DNA of 32,314 bases from the NCBI GenBank assembly GCA_003232725.1, contig QIJH01000006.1, positions 1 through 32,314 of the forward strand, given 5' to 3'. How positions within the stretch are numbered: position 1 is the stretch's first letter; every line of letters starts with the position of its first letter. Positions 24,949 to 32,314 of the stretch are shown in pieces. The stretch comes from Chromatiaceae bacterium. Its GTDB lineage: Bacteria > Pseudomonadota > Gammaproteobacteria > SZUA-140. A program made the position numbers and the translations under genes. The notes below the pieces were generated by a model, which saw only the letters and a list, made by a program, of their open reading frames with translations, had not been told where the DNA came from and did not search any database.

Positions 24949-25409
24949 TATGAAACCTTATTTGTTAGATATCAGCTTAAACCCAATCAGTCGTTAGTGG
25001 TCTGGTCTGCTTCAATGTTCCCCACAATTTTTTGAAAACCTAGGATACAGACAACTCTTGAGAGAATGGTGTGACAATATATTTATACATGTGTGAAGCC
25101 CCATGTTTTTTCCGTAGTTCACCTGTGCAAATAAACCCAAATGCAGAAAAAACCCAAAAATGACACTATCACTCGTTCAGGTTAATTACAGCCAGTACCC
25201 ATAGAATTAACGCTGTTTTAACGCTAATTCACGATGCCTCCCCCTGATCATTGAAGTGGTATCCGAAACCTGAACAGGTTGTTAAGCTCTGATTGCATAT
25301 TCGCACCGAACCTGACCACTCATTCGCAAGCAATCTGATCATTCTTAACGTATTGATTTAACGTCGCTATTGCTACGCTTCCCGCTTTTAGTTGGGCGGG
25401 GAGCAAAAC
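24949..25409. other. Intergenic region with a possible IS21-type left end
   Basis: No gene is supported. Near 25267-25280 there is an inverted repeat, AACCTG-AA-CAGGTT. From about 25280 (TGTTAAGC) to 25345 the sequence contains spaced CTGACCACT / CTGATCATT motifs. These resemble the multiple short repeats found at IS21-family ends upstream of istA. The exact end of the element cannot be fixed without a second copy. Confidence 0.35.
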
Positions 25410-25790
25410 ATGGCGAAAAAGAGGTTATCAATGCGAAAAATCAGAGATATTTTACGTCTGTGTTACGAGGCTAAGTTGCCCTATCGGGTCATCGCGACGA
25501 CACTTAATATCGGTTATGGCACCGTCGTGGGCCTACCTCAAGCGCGCCCGCGAAGCGGGCGTTGTTTGGCCCTTACCTGCGGGAACGACCGAACAATCGC
25601 TTGGCACATTGTTGTTTCCATCTGTCTCACAACCAAAGTCTTGTCAGTACGCCGTGCCCGATTTTAATCAGGTTCGTTTAGAGCTGAAGTCAAAATGTAT
25701 AACGCTACAGCTGCTGTGGCAGGAATATCGGGAGATCCACCCGGACGATGGCTACAGTTATGCGCAGTTTTGTCGACTTCGCCAAACTAA
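25410..25790 (+). pseudogene. istA: IS21-family transposase IstA, N-terminal fragment with frameshift
   Basis: IstA is the DDE transposase of IS21 elements. The start is typical (MAKKRLSMRKIRDILRLCYE, then a helix-turn-helix RVIATTLNIGYGTV), with a GGGGAG ribosome site upstream. At about 25528-25534 the frame shifts by +1, consistent with one extra G in GGG. The second frame continues YLKRAREAGVVWPLP and later EYREIHPDDGYSYAQFCRL. Similarity then stops, before the catalytic core. About 125 of some 500 residues remain, and no istB follows. This is a dead relic; the missing part was lost at a junction with an ATPase gene fragment on the other strand. Confidence 0.88.
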
Positions 25791-25845
25791 GTGTTTGCCG
25801 TTCTCCAATTGATCTAAAATTGGCTACGCTGAACTCAACCAACAT
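25774..25845 (-). pseudogene. First codons of a lost AAA-family ATPase gene
   Basis: Minus-strand translation from ATG 25845 reads MLVEFSVANFRSIGERQTLS, then LAKS. This is the N-terminal strand typical of AAA_15/AAA_21-type ATPases, which begin with a beta strand and the phrase NFRSI before the Walker A motif. An AGAGGGG ribosome site lies 7 nt upstream. After about 24 codons the sequence becomes the IS21 fragment read backwards, so the ATP-binding site and everything beyond are gone. Members of this family often belong to defence or OLD-like nuclease systems; which one this was cannot be told. Confidence 0.65.
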
Positions 25846-26462
25846 AACTACACCCCTCTTACTGACTATTTCCGCCCGTTTAATGGATTTATCAATCCGC
25901 GATCTCAATAATTAAAATATAAGACATTATTTGTCAAAAACAACCAAATAACTGAATTAAATTCATTAAACCTAAAGCCCTTAGGCTCGAAAATTCTGAA
26001 TCAGCCTTTACAAAAAAGATGGGGAGTAACTCTTTAATAATACTGGCAACCCGGATCCATCTCTCAATAAACCCTGGATCCCGGCTAAAAAAACCACCTG
26101 AATGACTAGTCAAATGACAAATATTTACTTAACGAGACCTTTGCATCACCTTAAGCAAACTCCGTTCCGCTTAGGTATCAATATTGCACCCCGGATACTC
26201 GGATACTCGGATACAGAACCAGACCCAAGCCCAGGAGAACTAGTTGCCCCCAGGCTTTCCAACACAACGTTTAACTATCAATACCGACGGATCAGTCTGA
26301 ACTAAAAAACCACCTACACATATTGACCTTGCTATAAATATTGCTTACATTGCACAGACTATCAAATGAACAAGGAGAGTTCGTAGTTTATCTGAACACA
26401 TAAAGCACCACACAAAGTGTAAGCTTTGATGATGGGTGCCCCCACTCAAACAAGGAATAGTT
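25846..26462. other. Intergenic region upstream of the lodA-like gene
   Basis: No gene is supported. The sequence is AT-rich and contains a short tandem repeat of CGGATACT (three units, 26192-26214, the last incomplete). A candidate promoter for the oxidase operon lies at 26323-26351. A GAGACCTTTGCA motif at 26134-26145 resembles an insertion-sequence end, but no partner was found. Confidence 0.55.
26323..26351 (+). promoter_or_regulatory. Candidate promoter of the lodA/lodB-like operon
   Basis: TTGACC (26323-26328), a 17-nt spacer and TACATT (26346-26351) fit a sigma-70 promoter: five of six and four of six consensus bases. It would give a leader of about 105 nt before the ATG at 26463. No operator was recognised. 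Confidence 0.35.
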
Positions 26463-28502
26463 ATGAGCGATAAAAAAGATAAATCAGGCGTTACTCGCAG
26501 AGATTTCCTCGCCACCACCGTTAGCGCTGCATCATTAGCCTGCTTTCCCTGGATACCTAAGGCGGCAGTGGCCAAACCTTCAGCGGAAGCGGCGCCGAGA
26601 GGTGCCGCAATTGCCAGGCTTCGCATCTACCCAGCGATCGGTATTTGCCGTGTTGGCGGTAGCGAACAATGGTTTCTTGCCCCTGAAGTACCGGGTCTTC
26701 CACCGCACCCAGAGGGTGGTTATAAAGACGGTGACAGTAAAATTAAAAAGCAAGTGCAACGTTTTCGAGTTTATGCGTTTGATAAAGAAAATCGCGTTAT
26801 CGGCGAGATCACCGCTAAAGAGCACGCTATCAACTGGAGTGTGCATCTGGCCAACACCAAAGCGGCGTGGTACGGGTTTAATAATCCATTAGATAATGGT
26901 GAGCGTGCGCCCGGCTTGCCCACACAGAAACGTAATCAGTACTTTGTGTCCAATGAAAAACGTGAACGGATGCTAGTGATTGATGGCAAGAAAAAAACCA
27001 TTAAGGGCAAACAGACTAACCCTGACGGCAAGAATCCTGAGTACGCATTTGAAGGTAAATTCTGGGACAAGCAGACAGTCGGCCTTGGTGATTTGCGCAC
27101 GGACACAGCTGGGCGGCTGTTGGTGTTTCCACCTGATGGTCAATCAGATTCGCCTAATAGTGTCGCTATTACCAGTTTCGCAGACAATGATGGCTGGCAT
27201 GACGACTGGTGTGATGGCCCAGTCACTGCGAACGTAACGATAAAAGGTAAGCGGTTTGAGGCTGAGTCATCGTGGGTAGCTTGCGTGGGCCCAGACTTTG
27301 CGCCAGAAATTCCACCAATCACCACACTTTATGATGTAATTGCTGACTTGAATCATCAACAGAAATGGACACAAGCGTCAAACGGCCCACTTTCGTTCCG
27401 CAAACATATATACCCCACCTTCCGTCGTACAGCACTCATGAAGTGGGTGAACAACGCCGCAAACCAGCGCGAAGGTTGGTTACCAGGTATGGTGGACCTT
27501 TCCGATGAGCAGGTGATTAAAAAGCTGGCCGACCCAAGCAAGCAGAATGAGCCGTTTCGAAAATCAGTACTGGAATTTTTTCGCGATCCAAACAAGCAAG
27601 GTGATGAGGCCTACAAAGAGCAACGCCTGAAAATCCCCTATATGATGGGTGACGGGGTGAACTACGACGGCAGCCCACTGCAGTGGTTTCAGTTTCCACT
27701 ACTGCAATACAGCTACCTACAAGCCTGGGCGGCGGGTGATTTCATCAACGACTTCGACGATGACGAGCTCAAGCCTATCCGCTCTCTCGATGACATCCCT
27801 TTACAGGATCAGCCCGCCTCACTCACCGAGGCCGCGCTCGAACCCTGCTCCGGCGGTGCCTTTCACCCCGGTGTGGAGCTGACCTATTATCTACGCCTTG
27901 CCCCCATGTATGCGCGCAATTATGACCACAGCGCAGAGCCGTTTCGCATTGCACATAAAGACAGGGGCCGCTTCGTGCAAAACATCGGTCGCTTGTTAAC
28001 ACCAGAAAAAGCCTTCGAGGGTGGCGATAGTGCACCGCCTCCGATTGGCTACCAAATGGCAGGGGATCTGACCCGCTGGATGGGATTACCCTGGCAATGT
28101 GATGCATTCAGTTGCCAACAGGTCTTGTTGCAGGAGAATTTTCCAACAGCCGTCTGGTGGCCAGCACTACTGCCGATCGATGTGCTAACTGAGGAAGACT
28201 ATACCTTGCTGATGAACAAAGAGCTGTCGGACACACAAAGGATCAAGTTCTTTAATACACGAGAAGCCTGGTCAAGAGATGTGGCCGGTATCGGCTACCA
28301 TGCAAATGCCAGCTACTGGGATGGAATTACTAATATGATCATACTCTGGGAGCGAATGGGATTTGTGTTAAAACGACCAGGGCCTAAAGGCGAGACAAGT
28401 CTCGATGGTGTACCCGAAGAGGTGTTTGTTGAAGTGGGTCGAGCCGATACGATGGAGTTTCGCTTTAACTGGAAACCCAGAGACGGCATGTTGCCAAACT
28501 AG
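26463..28502 (+). CDS. LodA-like CTQ amino-acid oxidase with Tat signal
   Basis: This 679-residue protein is of the LodA/GoxA family: quinoproteins that oxidatively deaminate amino acids (lysine, glycine), releasing peroxide and ammonia, using a cysteine tryptophylquinone made from their own residues. The best cofactor candidates are Cys462 (EPCSGGAFHPGVELTY) and Trp539 (GDLTRWMGLPWQ). The family start LRIYPAIGICRVGGSEQW is at residues 53-70. Unusually, the N-terminus has a twin-arginine signal: TRRDFL (11-16), a hydrophobic stretch and AVA before residue 38. The ATG at 26463 is preferred, with AAGGA 6 nt upstream. The next gene, 2 nt downstream, is the LodB-like maturation flavoprotein. The substrate cannot be read from sequence. 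Confidence 0.87.
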   Translation: MSDKKDKSGVTRRDFLATTVSAASLACFPWIPKAAVAKPSAEAAPRGAAIARLRIYPAIGICRVGGSEQWFLAPEVPGLPPHPEGGYKDGDSKIKKQVQRFRVYAFDKENRVIGEITAKEHAINWSVHLANTKAAWYGFNNPLDNGERAPGLPTQKRNQYFVSNEKRERMLVIDGKKKTIKGKQTNPDGKNPEYAFEGKFWDKQTVGLGDLRTDTAGRLLVFPPDGQSDSPNSVAITSFADNDGWHDDWCDGPVTANVTIKGKRFEAESSWVACVGPDFAPEIPPITTLYDVIADLNHQQKWTQASNGPLSFRKHIYPTFRRTALMKWVNNAANQREGWLPGMVDLSDEQVIKKLADPSKQNEPFRKSVLEFFRDPNKQGDEAYKEQRLKIPYMMGDGVNYDGSPLQWFQFPLLQYSYLQAWAAGDFINDFDDDELKPIRSLDDIPLQDQPASLTEAALEPCSGGAFHPGVELTYYLRLAPMYARNYDHSAEPFRIAHKDRGRFVQNIGRLLTPEKAFEGGDSAPPPIGYQMAGDLTRWMGLPWQCDAFSCQQVLLQENFPTAVWWPALLPIDVLTEEDYTLLMNKELSDTQRIKFFNTREAWSRDVAGIGYHANASYWDGITNMIILWERMGFVLKRPGPKGETSLDGVPEEVFVEVGRADTMEFRFNWKPRDGMLPN

Positions 28503-28504
28503 GT

Positions 28505-29584
28505 ATGAATTACCCTCGTGTTGCCGTGATTGGCGGTGGTATTGCTGGCGCAGTTGCCTGTTTGCGTCTTGTCGATTCAGAGGCTCAGCTGCTCTGGATC
28601 GCACCCATAGACAACGTTCACGATAAATATGGCGAGCACCTGTCAGCGGCTGCTCGCCCGCTGCTGGAGCAGGTCAATGCACTTGGCCTGCTCGAACGCC
28701 CATACCACCGCCAGGCCAATGTCATACTGTCATCCTGGGGCTCTGATAAGATCGCTGAGCGTCATTCGATAGTCCACCTGGAGGGGCCGGGCACCGTTAT
28801 CAATCGTCGCGCTTTTGAACAGGACCTCGCAGATGAAGTCAGTCATCGTGGTGTGACACGAAGAGATGTCATGCTCAAGGACGCCCGCCTTAATCAAGGC
28901 CATTGGCAACTGGAACTTGAAGATGGAAGTGAGAAAGTGGATTACCTTATTGACGCCAGTGGCCGCCATGCCATCATTGCCAAACAATATGCGCCCCGTT
29001 TTCGCTCCGACCAACTTGTCGCAGTCATCGCCTTTCTTGAACAGAATGCCGCCGCCGATATTGTACCCACCCGCGCGACGCTGATAGAGGCGGTTGCCGA
29101 TGGCTGGTGGTACGCAACATTATTGGCTGATGGTCGGCTAGTCCTCAACTACTATACTGACCCCGATCTGCTACCCACAGACATCAGCAGAGAAACGAGT
29201 GTGTTTAATCGTCTGCTCAGACAGACACGATACATTGATCGTTGGATTAACGAAGCCGAGTTTGAGTTAAAATCCCCGCCCCGTCTTGCCAGTGCAGGCA
29301 CAACCTGGATCGCACCAGCAGCAGGAGAAAGCTGGATTGCCGTTGGCGATGCAGCCGCCTCTTTTGACCCACTGTCGTCGCACGGTATGACCACCGCACT
29401 CTGGACCGCGATTACCGGTGCCGATGCCGCAATTGCCTACCTGTCCGGAAACCGTGAACCATCTATCGGCTATACAGGTAAAGTCGCCGCCGGAATCCAG
29501 GAGTTCCTGAATTCACGCACCACTATCTATCAGCAGGAAAATCGTTTCAAAGAGAACACGTTCTGGGAGCGACGTATAAAATAA
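28505..29584 (+). CDS. LodB-like FAD-dependent maturation protein
   Basis: This 359-residue flavoprotein is related to tryptophan halogenases and geranylgeranyl reductases. It has a dinucleotide-binding GGGIAG (10-15, the GxGxxG site), DYLIDASGR (147-154), GWWYATLLADGR, and GDAAASFDPLSSHGM (281-295) for FAD contact. LodB is known to be required to build the CTQ cofactor of its partner LodA, and these proteins are encoded next to their oxidase, as here. The ATG is 2 nt after the lodA-like stop without a strong ribosome site, so translation is probably coupled. It lacks a signal peptide, which fits maturation in the cytoplasm before export of the partner. Confidence 0.87.
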   Translation: MNYPRVAVIGGGIAGAVACLRLVDSEAQLLWIAPIDNVHDKYGEHLSAAARPLLEQVNALGLLERPYHRQANVILSSWGSDKIAERHSIVHLEGPGTVINRRAFEQDLADEVSHRGVTRRDVMLKDARLNQGHWQLELEDGSEKVDYLIDASGRHAIIAKQYAPRFRSDQLVAVIAFLEQNAAADIVPTRATLIEAVADGWWYATLLADGRLVLNYYTDPDLLPTDISRETSVFNRLLRQTRYIDRWINEAEFELKSPPRLASAGTTWIAPAAGESWIAVGDAAASFDPLSSHGMTTALWTAITGADAAIAYLSGNREPSIGYTGKVAAGIQEFLNSRTTIYQQENRFKENTFWERRIK

Positions 29585-29596
29585 TTGTTCGAACAA
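29585..29596. repeat. Perfect palindrome directly after the lodB-like stop
   Basis: TTGTTCGAACAA is a 12-bp perfect palindrome immediately after the stop codon. It lacks a T-run, so it is not a standard terminator. It could be a weak mRNA 3'-end hairpin or a protein site. A second weak hairpin (GGGTTT/AAACCC) lies at 29640-29664. Confidence 0.35.
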
Positions 29597-29795
29597 ATAA
29601 CGGGCTGCCTTCCTCCAAGCATATCATGCCTTGTAGCTTGGGTTTAGTGCCGTTTACGAAACCCGGGGTTCATTTCATTCAACCTAGGCTACTTGCTTCA
29701 CCTAAACACCACTATTTTCAAATACAATGATTAAAACTATCAAACAGATTAATACCACTTTAATCCAAAACAAAGAACGATATAGCCCCCTGGAC

Positions 29796-30083
29796 TTAAA
29801 CGGTAGCAGCTCCATCACACTTTCCAGCTAGAACCGTCTGTTTAAAGACTTTCAGCATCCGAGGGTCGTCAGGACTTCTCATCAATGGAAACTCACGATC
29901 AATAAAACTATCTGGCCGACCATCAAGCATTTCGACATAAAGCTCAAAACTATGTTTTTTTATTCGCCGCTTTAAAACTCTCACATTAATATGGATATAT
30001 TCGAAGAAGGCAGTAATAAAAACAGAAAGAATATAATATCTTGAAACCCAAAAAGGCCTGAAAATCAGGCCTTTTTTAAACAC
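29796..30083 (-). CDS. Doubtful small ORF, unknown
   Basis: I do not recognise this 95-residue frame, and it may not be a gene. The ATG at 30083 lies in the ssb terminator hairpin, so the first third is unlikely to be real. A GTG at 29984 is a possible later start, but it has no clear ribosome site. The C-terminal half (FELYVEMLDGRPDSFIDREF onward) has a protein-like composition and could be a small gene or the tail of a decayed one. Confidence 0.2.
   Translation of the reverse strand: MFKKGLIFRPFWVSRYYILSVFITAFFEYIHINVRVLKRRIKKHSFELYVEMLDGRPDSFIDREFPLMRSPDDPRMLKVFKQTVLAGKCDGAATV
30050..30076. terminator. Two-way rho-independent terminator downstream of ssb
   Basis: A perfect 12-bp stem, AAAAAGGCCTGA (30050-30061) with TCAGGCCTTTTT (30065-30076), has a 3-nt loop and T-runs on both strands. 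It can end ssb transcription (minus strand, 33 nt after the stop) and block transcripts coming from the lodA/lodB side. A second 8-bp hairpin, ATCCCGTT/AACGGGAT, overlaps the ssb stop codon (30103-30120). Confidence 0.88.
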
Positions 30084-30108
30084 AAAACTTCTCTAAACAA
30101 CCATCCCG

Positions 30109-30618
30109 TTAGAACGGGATATCATCATCAAAGTCATCAAAACCCTGCGCGGGTGCTGAACCCTTGCTCTGATTACTTGGCGCTCCATCACCCTGGGTTT
30201 GATTTTGGTTCTGGGTTTGATTCTGATTTTGGCTCTGGTTTTGACCGCCACCATAACCACCACCGTCACCAGCGCCGCCACGGCTATCCAGCATCTGCAT
30301 TTCACTGGCGACGATCTCGGTGGAGTAACGATCCTGGCCACTGGTTTTGTCTTGCCATTTACGAGTCCGCAAGCTGCCTTCTACGTAGACCTTTGAACCC
30401 TTCTTCAGGTATTCACCCGCGATCTCACCGAGGCGGTTAAAAAAGACAACGTTGTGCCATTCGGTACGTTCCTGCTTCTCACCCGACTGCTTGTCTTTCC
30501 ATGATTCACTGGTTGCAATCGTAACATTGGTGACCGCTGAACCACTTGGCATGTAACGGACATCTGGGTCTTTACCCAAATTGCCGACCAAAATTACTTT
30601 ATTTACGCCTCTTGCCAT
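30109..30618 (-). CDS. ssb: Single-stranded DNA-binding protein SSB
   Basis: SSB coats single-stranded DNA during replication, repair and recombination, and recruits partners through its C-terminal tip. The 169-residue protein has the OB fold (about 1-110), starting [20 protein letters not shown] and containing [20 protein letters not shown] and [15 protein letters not shown] Gly/Gln/Asn-rich disordered linker ([17 protein letters not shown]) leads to the conserved acidic tip [14 protein letters not shown] ribosome site precedes the ATG. It follows the MFS gene, a common gammaproteobacterial arrangement near uvrA. No clear LexA box was seen upstream. Confidence 0.97.
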   Translation of the reverse strand: MARGVNKVILVGNLGKDPDVRYMPSGSAVTNVTIATSESWKDKQSGEKQERTEWHNVVFFNRLGEIAGEYLKKGSKVYVEGSLRTRKWQDKTSGQDRYSTEIVASEMQMLDSRGGAGDGGGYGGGQNQSQNQNQTQNQNQTQGDGAPSNQSKGSAPAQGFDDFDDDIPF

Positions 30619-30836
30619 TATCGTTCTTCTCCCACAATTGTGATGTTTAACTATACTCTAGACCTTTGCGTGATTGTTCTTTTGTCCTCTGGCCGCGTTA
30701 AAAACGCACTTAATCGGTCATTTATAGCGATAATCCCCTCACTCCGTACACTTTTGCCTCGCCTAAAGCGCCTACTGTTGGTGCCAGAGAACAAAGCCCC
30801 TGTTCGTACAAAGGTCTCACTCTATTTAATTTTCAA

Positions 30837-32276
30837 TCAATTTTGAGGCACACGCTTATCTGCATCATCAGCCGCGCCATCTTTCGCGGTACCTAGTTCT
30901 GAATCATCGACCTGTTCAACAAACTGTTCCAGCGCATCGCCATCTAGCTCGCGGTTATCGACCTTCAGATAAGCGGCACCTTCTTCTTCAACATACAACG
31001 CCTCAACCACGCCCTTAACCTGTTTCAGGTCATACTCAAGCTTCTCCACCCGGTCTGCAGGAATATCACCCACGTGCAGCATAAAGTTAGCGAGAAAACG
31101 CGGTGTTTCCATTGTTCTCGCGACGAAGAACCATGCCCCCGCCACCACAGTGCAGAAGAAAAAGACACCCGCCAGATCATACCAGCCATAGATGGCACCG
31201 CCCAACAGACCACCAACAAAGGCGCCAAGAAACTGCGAAGTAGAGTAGACACCCATCGCGGTGCCTTTTTTGTCTGCCGGTGAAAACTTGGCAATCAGTG
31301 ACGGTAGCAACGCTTCCAATGTATTAAAGGCGATAAAGAAACAGGCCAGCAGCAGGCAGATCGCCCACAATGAATCATAAAAGAAAACCAAACCTAATTG
31401 TGCAATCAGAATACCGCCAATCGCCGCAACGAAGACCTCCTTAATCTTGCGTTTCTTTTCCGCAATAATAATGAAAGGAATCGAGATGCCCAGTGACAAC
31501 AACAGCACCGGCAGGTAAACATACCAGTGATGCTCAACCTCAAGGCCCGCATAGTCACGCAGTGCAAACGGCAGTGCGATAAAGGTCGAGGTGAGAATCA
31601 CATGCAGTGAGGCGATGCCGTAATCAAGCCGCTGTAACTGGCGATCTTTCAGAACATTCACAAAGTAGCCCGGTACCGGCTCCGCATCGCGGTGAAAGCT
31701 ACTCTTTACTGGCGTCGGCACGATAAACTTCAGCACAAAAATGCCGCCAATCGCCAAGATTGCGGTCAACCAGAAGATACCCTGCACGCCGATCACGCCA
31801 TTCAACATCGGCCCCAGTACCAGCGATGCGGTGAAGGAGAGGCCGATACTCATGCCGATAACCGCCATCGCCTTGGTGCGATGCTCTTCACGGGTAAGAT
31901 CTGCGGCCAGCGCCATGACCGCCGCCGCAATCGCGCCACTGCCCTGTAACGCGCGACCGATAATAATGCCCATCATGCTATCCGCGGTAGCGGCAACCAC
32001 ACTGCCAATCGCAAAAATCACCAGACCGAGCGCGATGATCGGCTTGCGCCCGAACTTATCTGACATCATGCCAAATGGAATCTGGAACAGCGCCTGAGTG
32101 AGACCATAGATACCGATCGCGAGACCGATCATCACTGGGGTCACCCCTTCAATGTCTGTCGCAAAGAGCGCAAAGACCGGCAGGATCATGAAAAGCCCCA
32201 TCATTCTCAAGGAAAAGATACCGGCAAGCGAGAACGCTGCGCGCTTTTCAATCGGGGTCATATCTGTATGGATCAT
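30837..32276 (-). CDS. MFS transporter, YajR-like with C-terminal soluble domain
   Basis: This is an inner-membrane major facilitator with about 12 hydrophobic helices. It has motif A (GMMSDKFGRKP) in the loop after helix 2, a second motif A-like segment in the other half, and GRALQGSGAIAAAVMAL typical of drug/H+ antiporter families. After helix 12 there is a soluble domain (about residues 395-455) with VEKLEYDLKQVKGVVEALYV, resembling the ferredoxin-like YAM domain of E. coli YajR, and then an acidic tail. The natural substrate is unknown. It lies upstream of ssb; in many relatives uvrA is next, but that would be outside the window. Met6 is an alternative start. Confidence 0.88.
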   Translation of the reverse strand: MIHTDMTPIEKRAAFSLAGIFSLRMMGLFMILPVFALFATDIEGVTPVMIGLAIGIYGLTQALFQIPFGMMSDKFGRKPIIALGLVIFAIGSVVAATADSMMGIIIGRALQGSGAIAAAVMALAADLTREEHRTKAMAVIGMSIGLSFTASLVLGPMLNGVIGVQGIFWLTAILAIGGIFVLKFIVPTPVKSSFHRDAEPVPGYFVNVLKDRQLQRLDYGIASLHVILTSTFIALPFALRDYAGLEVEHHWYVYLPVLLLSLGISIPFIIIAEKKRKIKEVFVAAIGGILIAQLGLVFFYDSLWAICLLLACFFIAFNTLEALLPSLIAKFSPADKKGTAMGVYSTSQFLGAFVGGLLGGAIYGWYDLAGVFFFCTVVAGAWFFVARTMETPRFLANFMLHVGDIPADRVEKLEYDLKQVKGVVEALYVEEEGAAYLKVDNRELDGDALEQFVEQVDDSELGTAKDGAADDADKRVPQN

Positions 32277-32314
32277 GGAACTGTTTTGCCTTCGACGAGC
32301 TAAAAGAGTGTATA

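Noticed and set aside
26134-26145. GAGACCTTTGCA, resembling an insertion-sequence terminal repeat
   Set aside because: There is a single occurrence with no inverted partner, transposase or target duplication nearby.
30200-30245. Repeat-like Gln/Asn codon tract in ssb
   Set aside because: This is the ordinary low-complexity linker of SSB proteins, not a separate repeat element.
30640-30846. 68-residue plus-strand ORF between ssb and the MFS gene
   Set aside because: It covers the ssb upstream region, lacks a ribosome site and family features, and runs into the MFS stop.

Overview
The window is from a Gammaproteobacterium. The flagellar and chemotaxis genes are in the Pseudomonas-type order (fliL-M-N-O-P-Q-R-flhB-flhA-flhF-flhG/fleN-fliA-cheY-cheZ-cheA-cheB-motC-motD). 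tsaB sits next to a YoaA/DinG-type helicase, and ssb follows a YajR-like MFS gene. The presence of CheZ and a sigma-54 promoter ahead of fliL point the same way. The species cannot be named from the sequence alone.

Region 1 (1-15.8 kb, all minus strand) is a continuous motility block. A sigma-54 promoter at 15768-15783 probably starts transcription at fliL. The block then encodes the C-ring (FliM, FliN), the export gate (FliO, FliP, FliQ, FliR, FlhB, FlhA), the polar placement and number regulators (FlhF, FlhG), sigma-28 (FliA), the core chemotaxis pathway (CheY, CheZ, CheA, CheB) and a MotA/PomA-type stator (MotC). The matching MotB-type partner (MotD) is cut by the window edge.

Region 2 (15.8-21.5 kb) begins with a truncated Y1/HUH (REP-associated) transposase and a palindrome. 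It continues with housekeeping genes: tsaB (tRNA t6A), a YoaA/DinG-type iron-sulphur helicase, a small protein with a PD-(D/E)XK-like residue pattern, and a divergent two-domain APH-like/P-loop kinase protein.

Region 3 (21.5-30.0 kb) is accessory DNA full of relics. It holds a second Y1 transposase remnant and two 108-bp direct repeats that bracket a toxin-first PIN/Phd toxin-antitoxin pair. Next comes an exported protein built from exactly 50-residue repeats, the fifth split by an 18-bp minisatellite. A frameshifted IS21 istA fragment then abuts the first codons of a lost AAA ATPase gene. The region ends with a two-gene LodA/LodB-like operon: a predicted cysteine tryptophylquinone (CTQ) amino-acid oxidase that carries a twin-arginine export signal, and its flavoprotein maturation partner.

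Region 4 (30.0-32.3 kb) is conserved backbone again: ssb with a two-way terminator, and a YajR-like MFS transporter.

The most noteworthy observations are two FliM/CheZ-like CheY-binding peptides in the CheA linker, the Tat-addressed LodA-like quinoprotein, the 50-residue repeat protein with its minisatellite, and the repeat-bracketed toxin-antitoxin segment. No complete new defence or mobile system was found.
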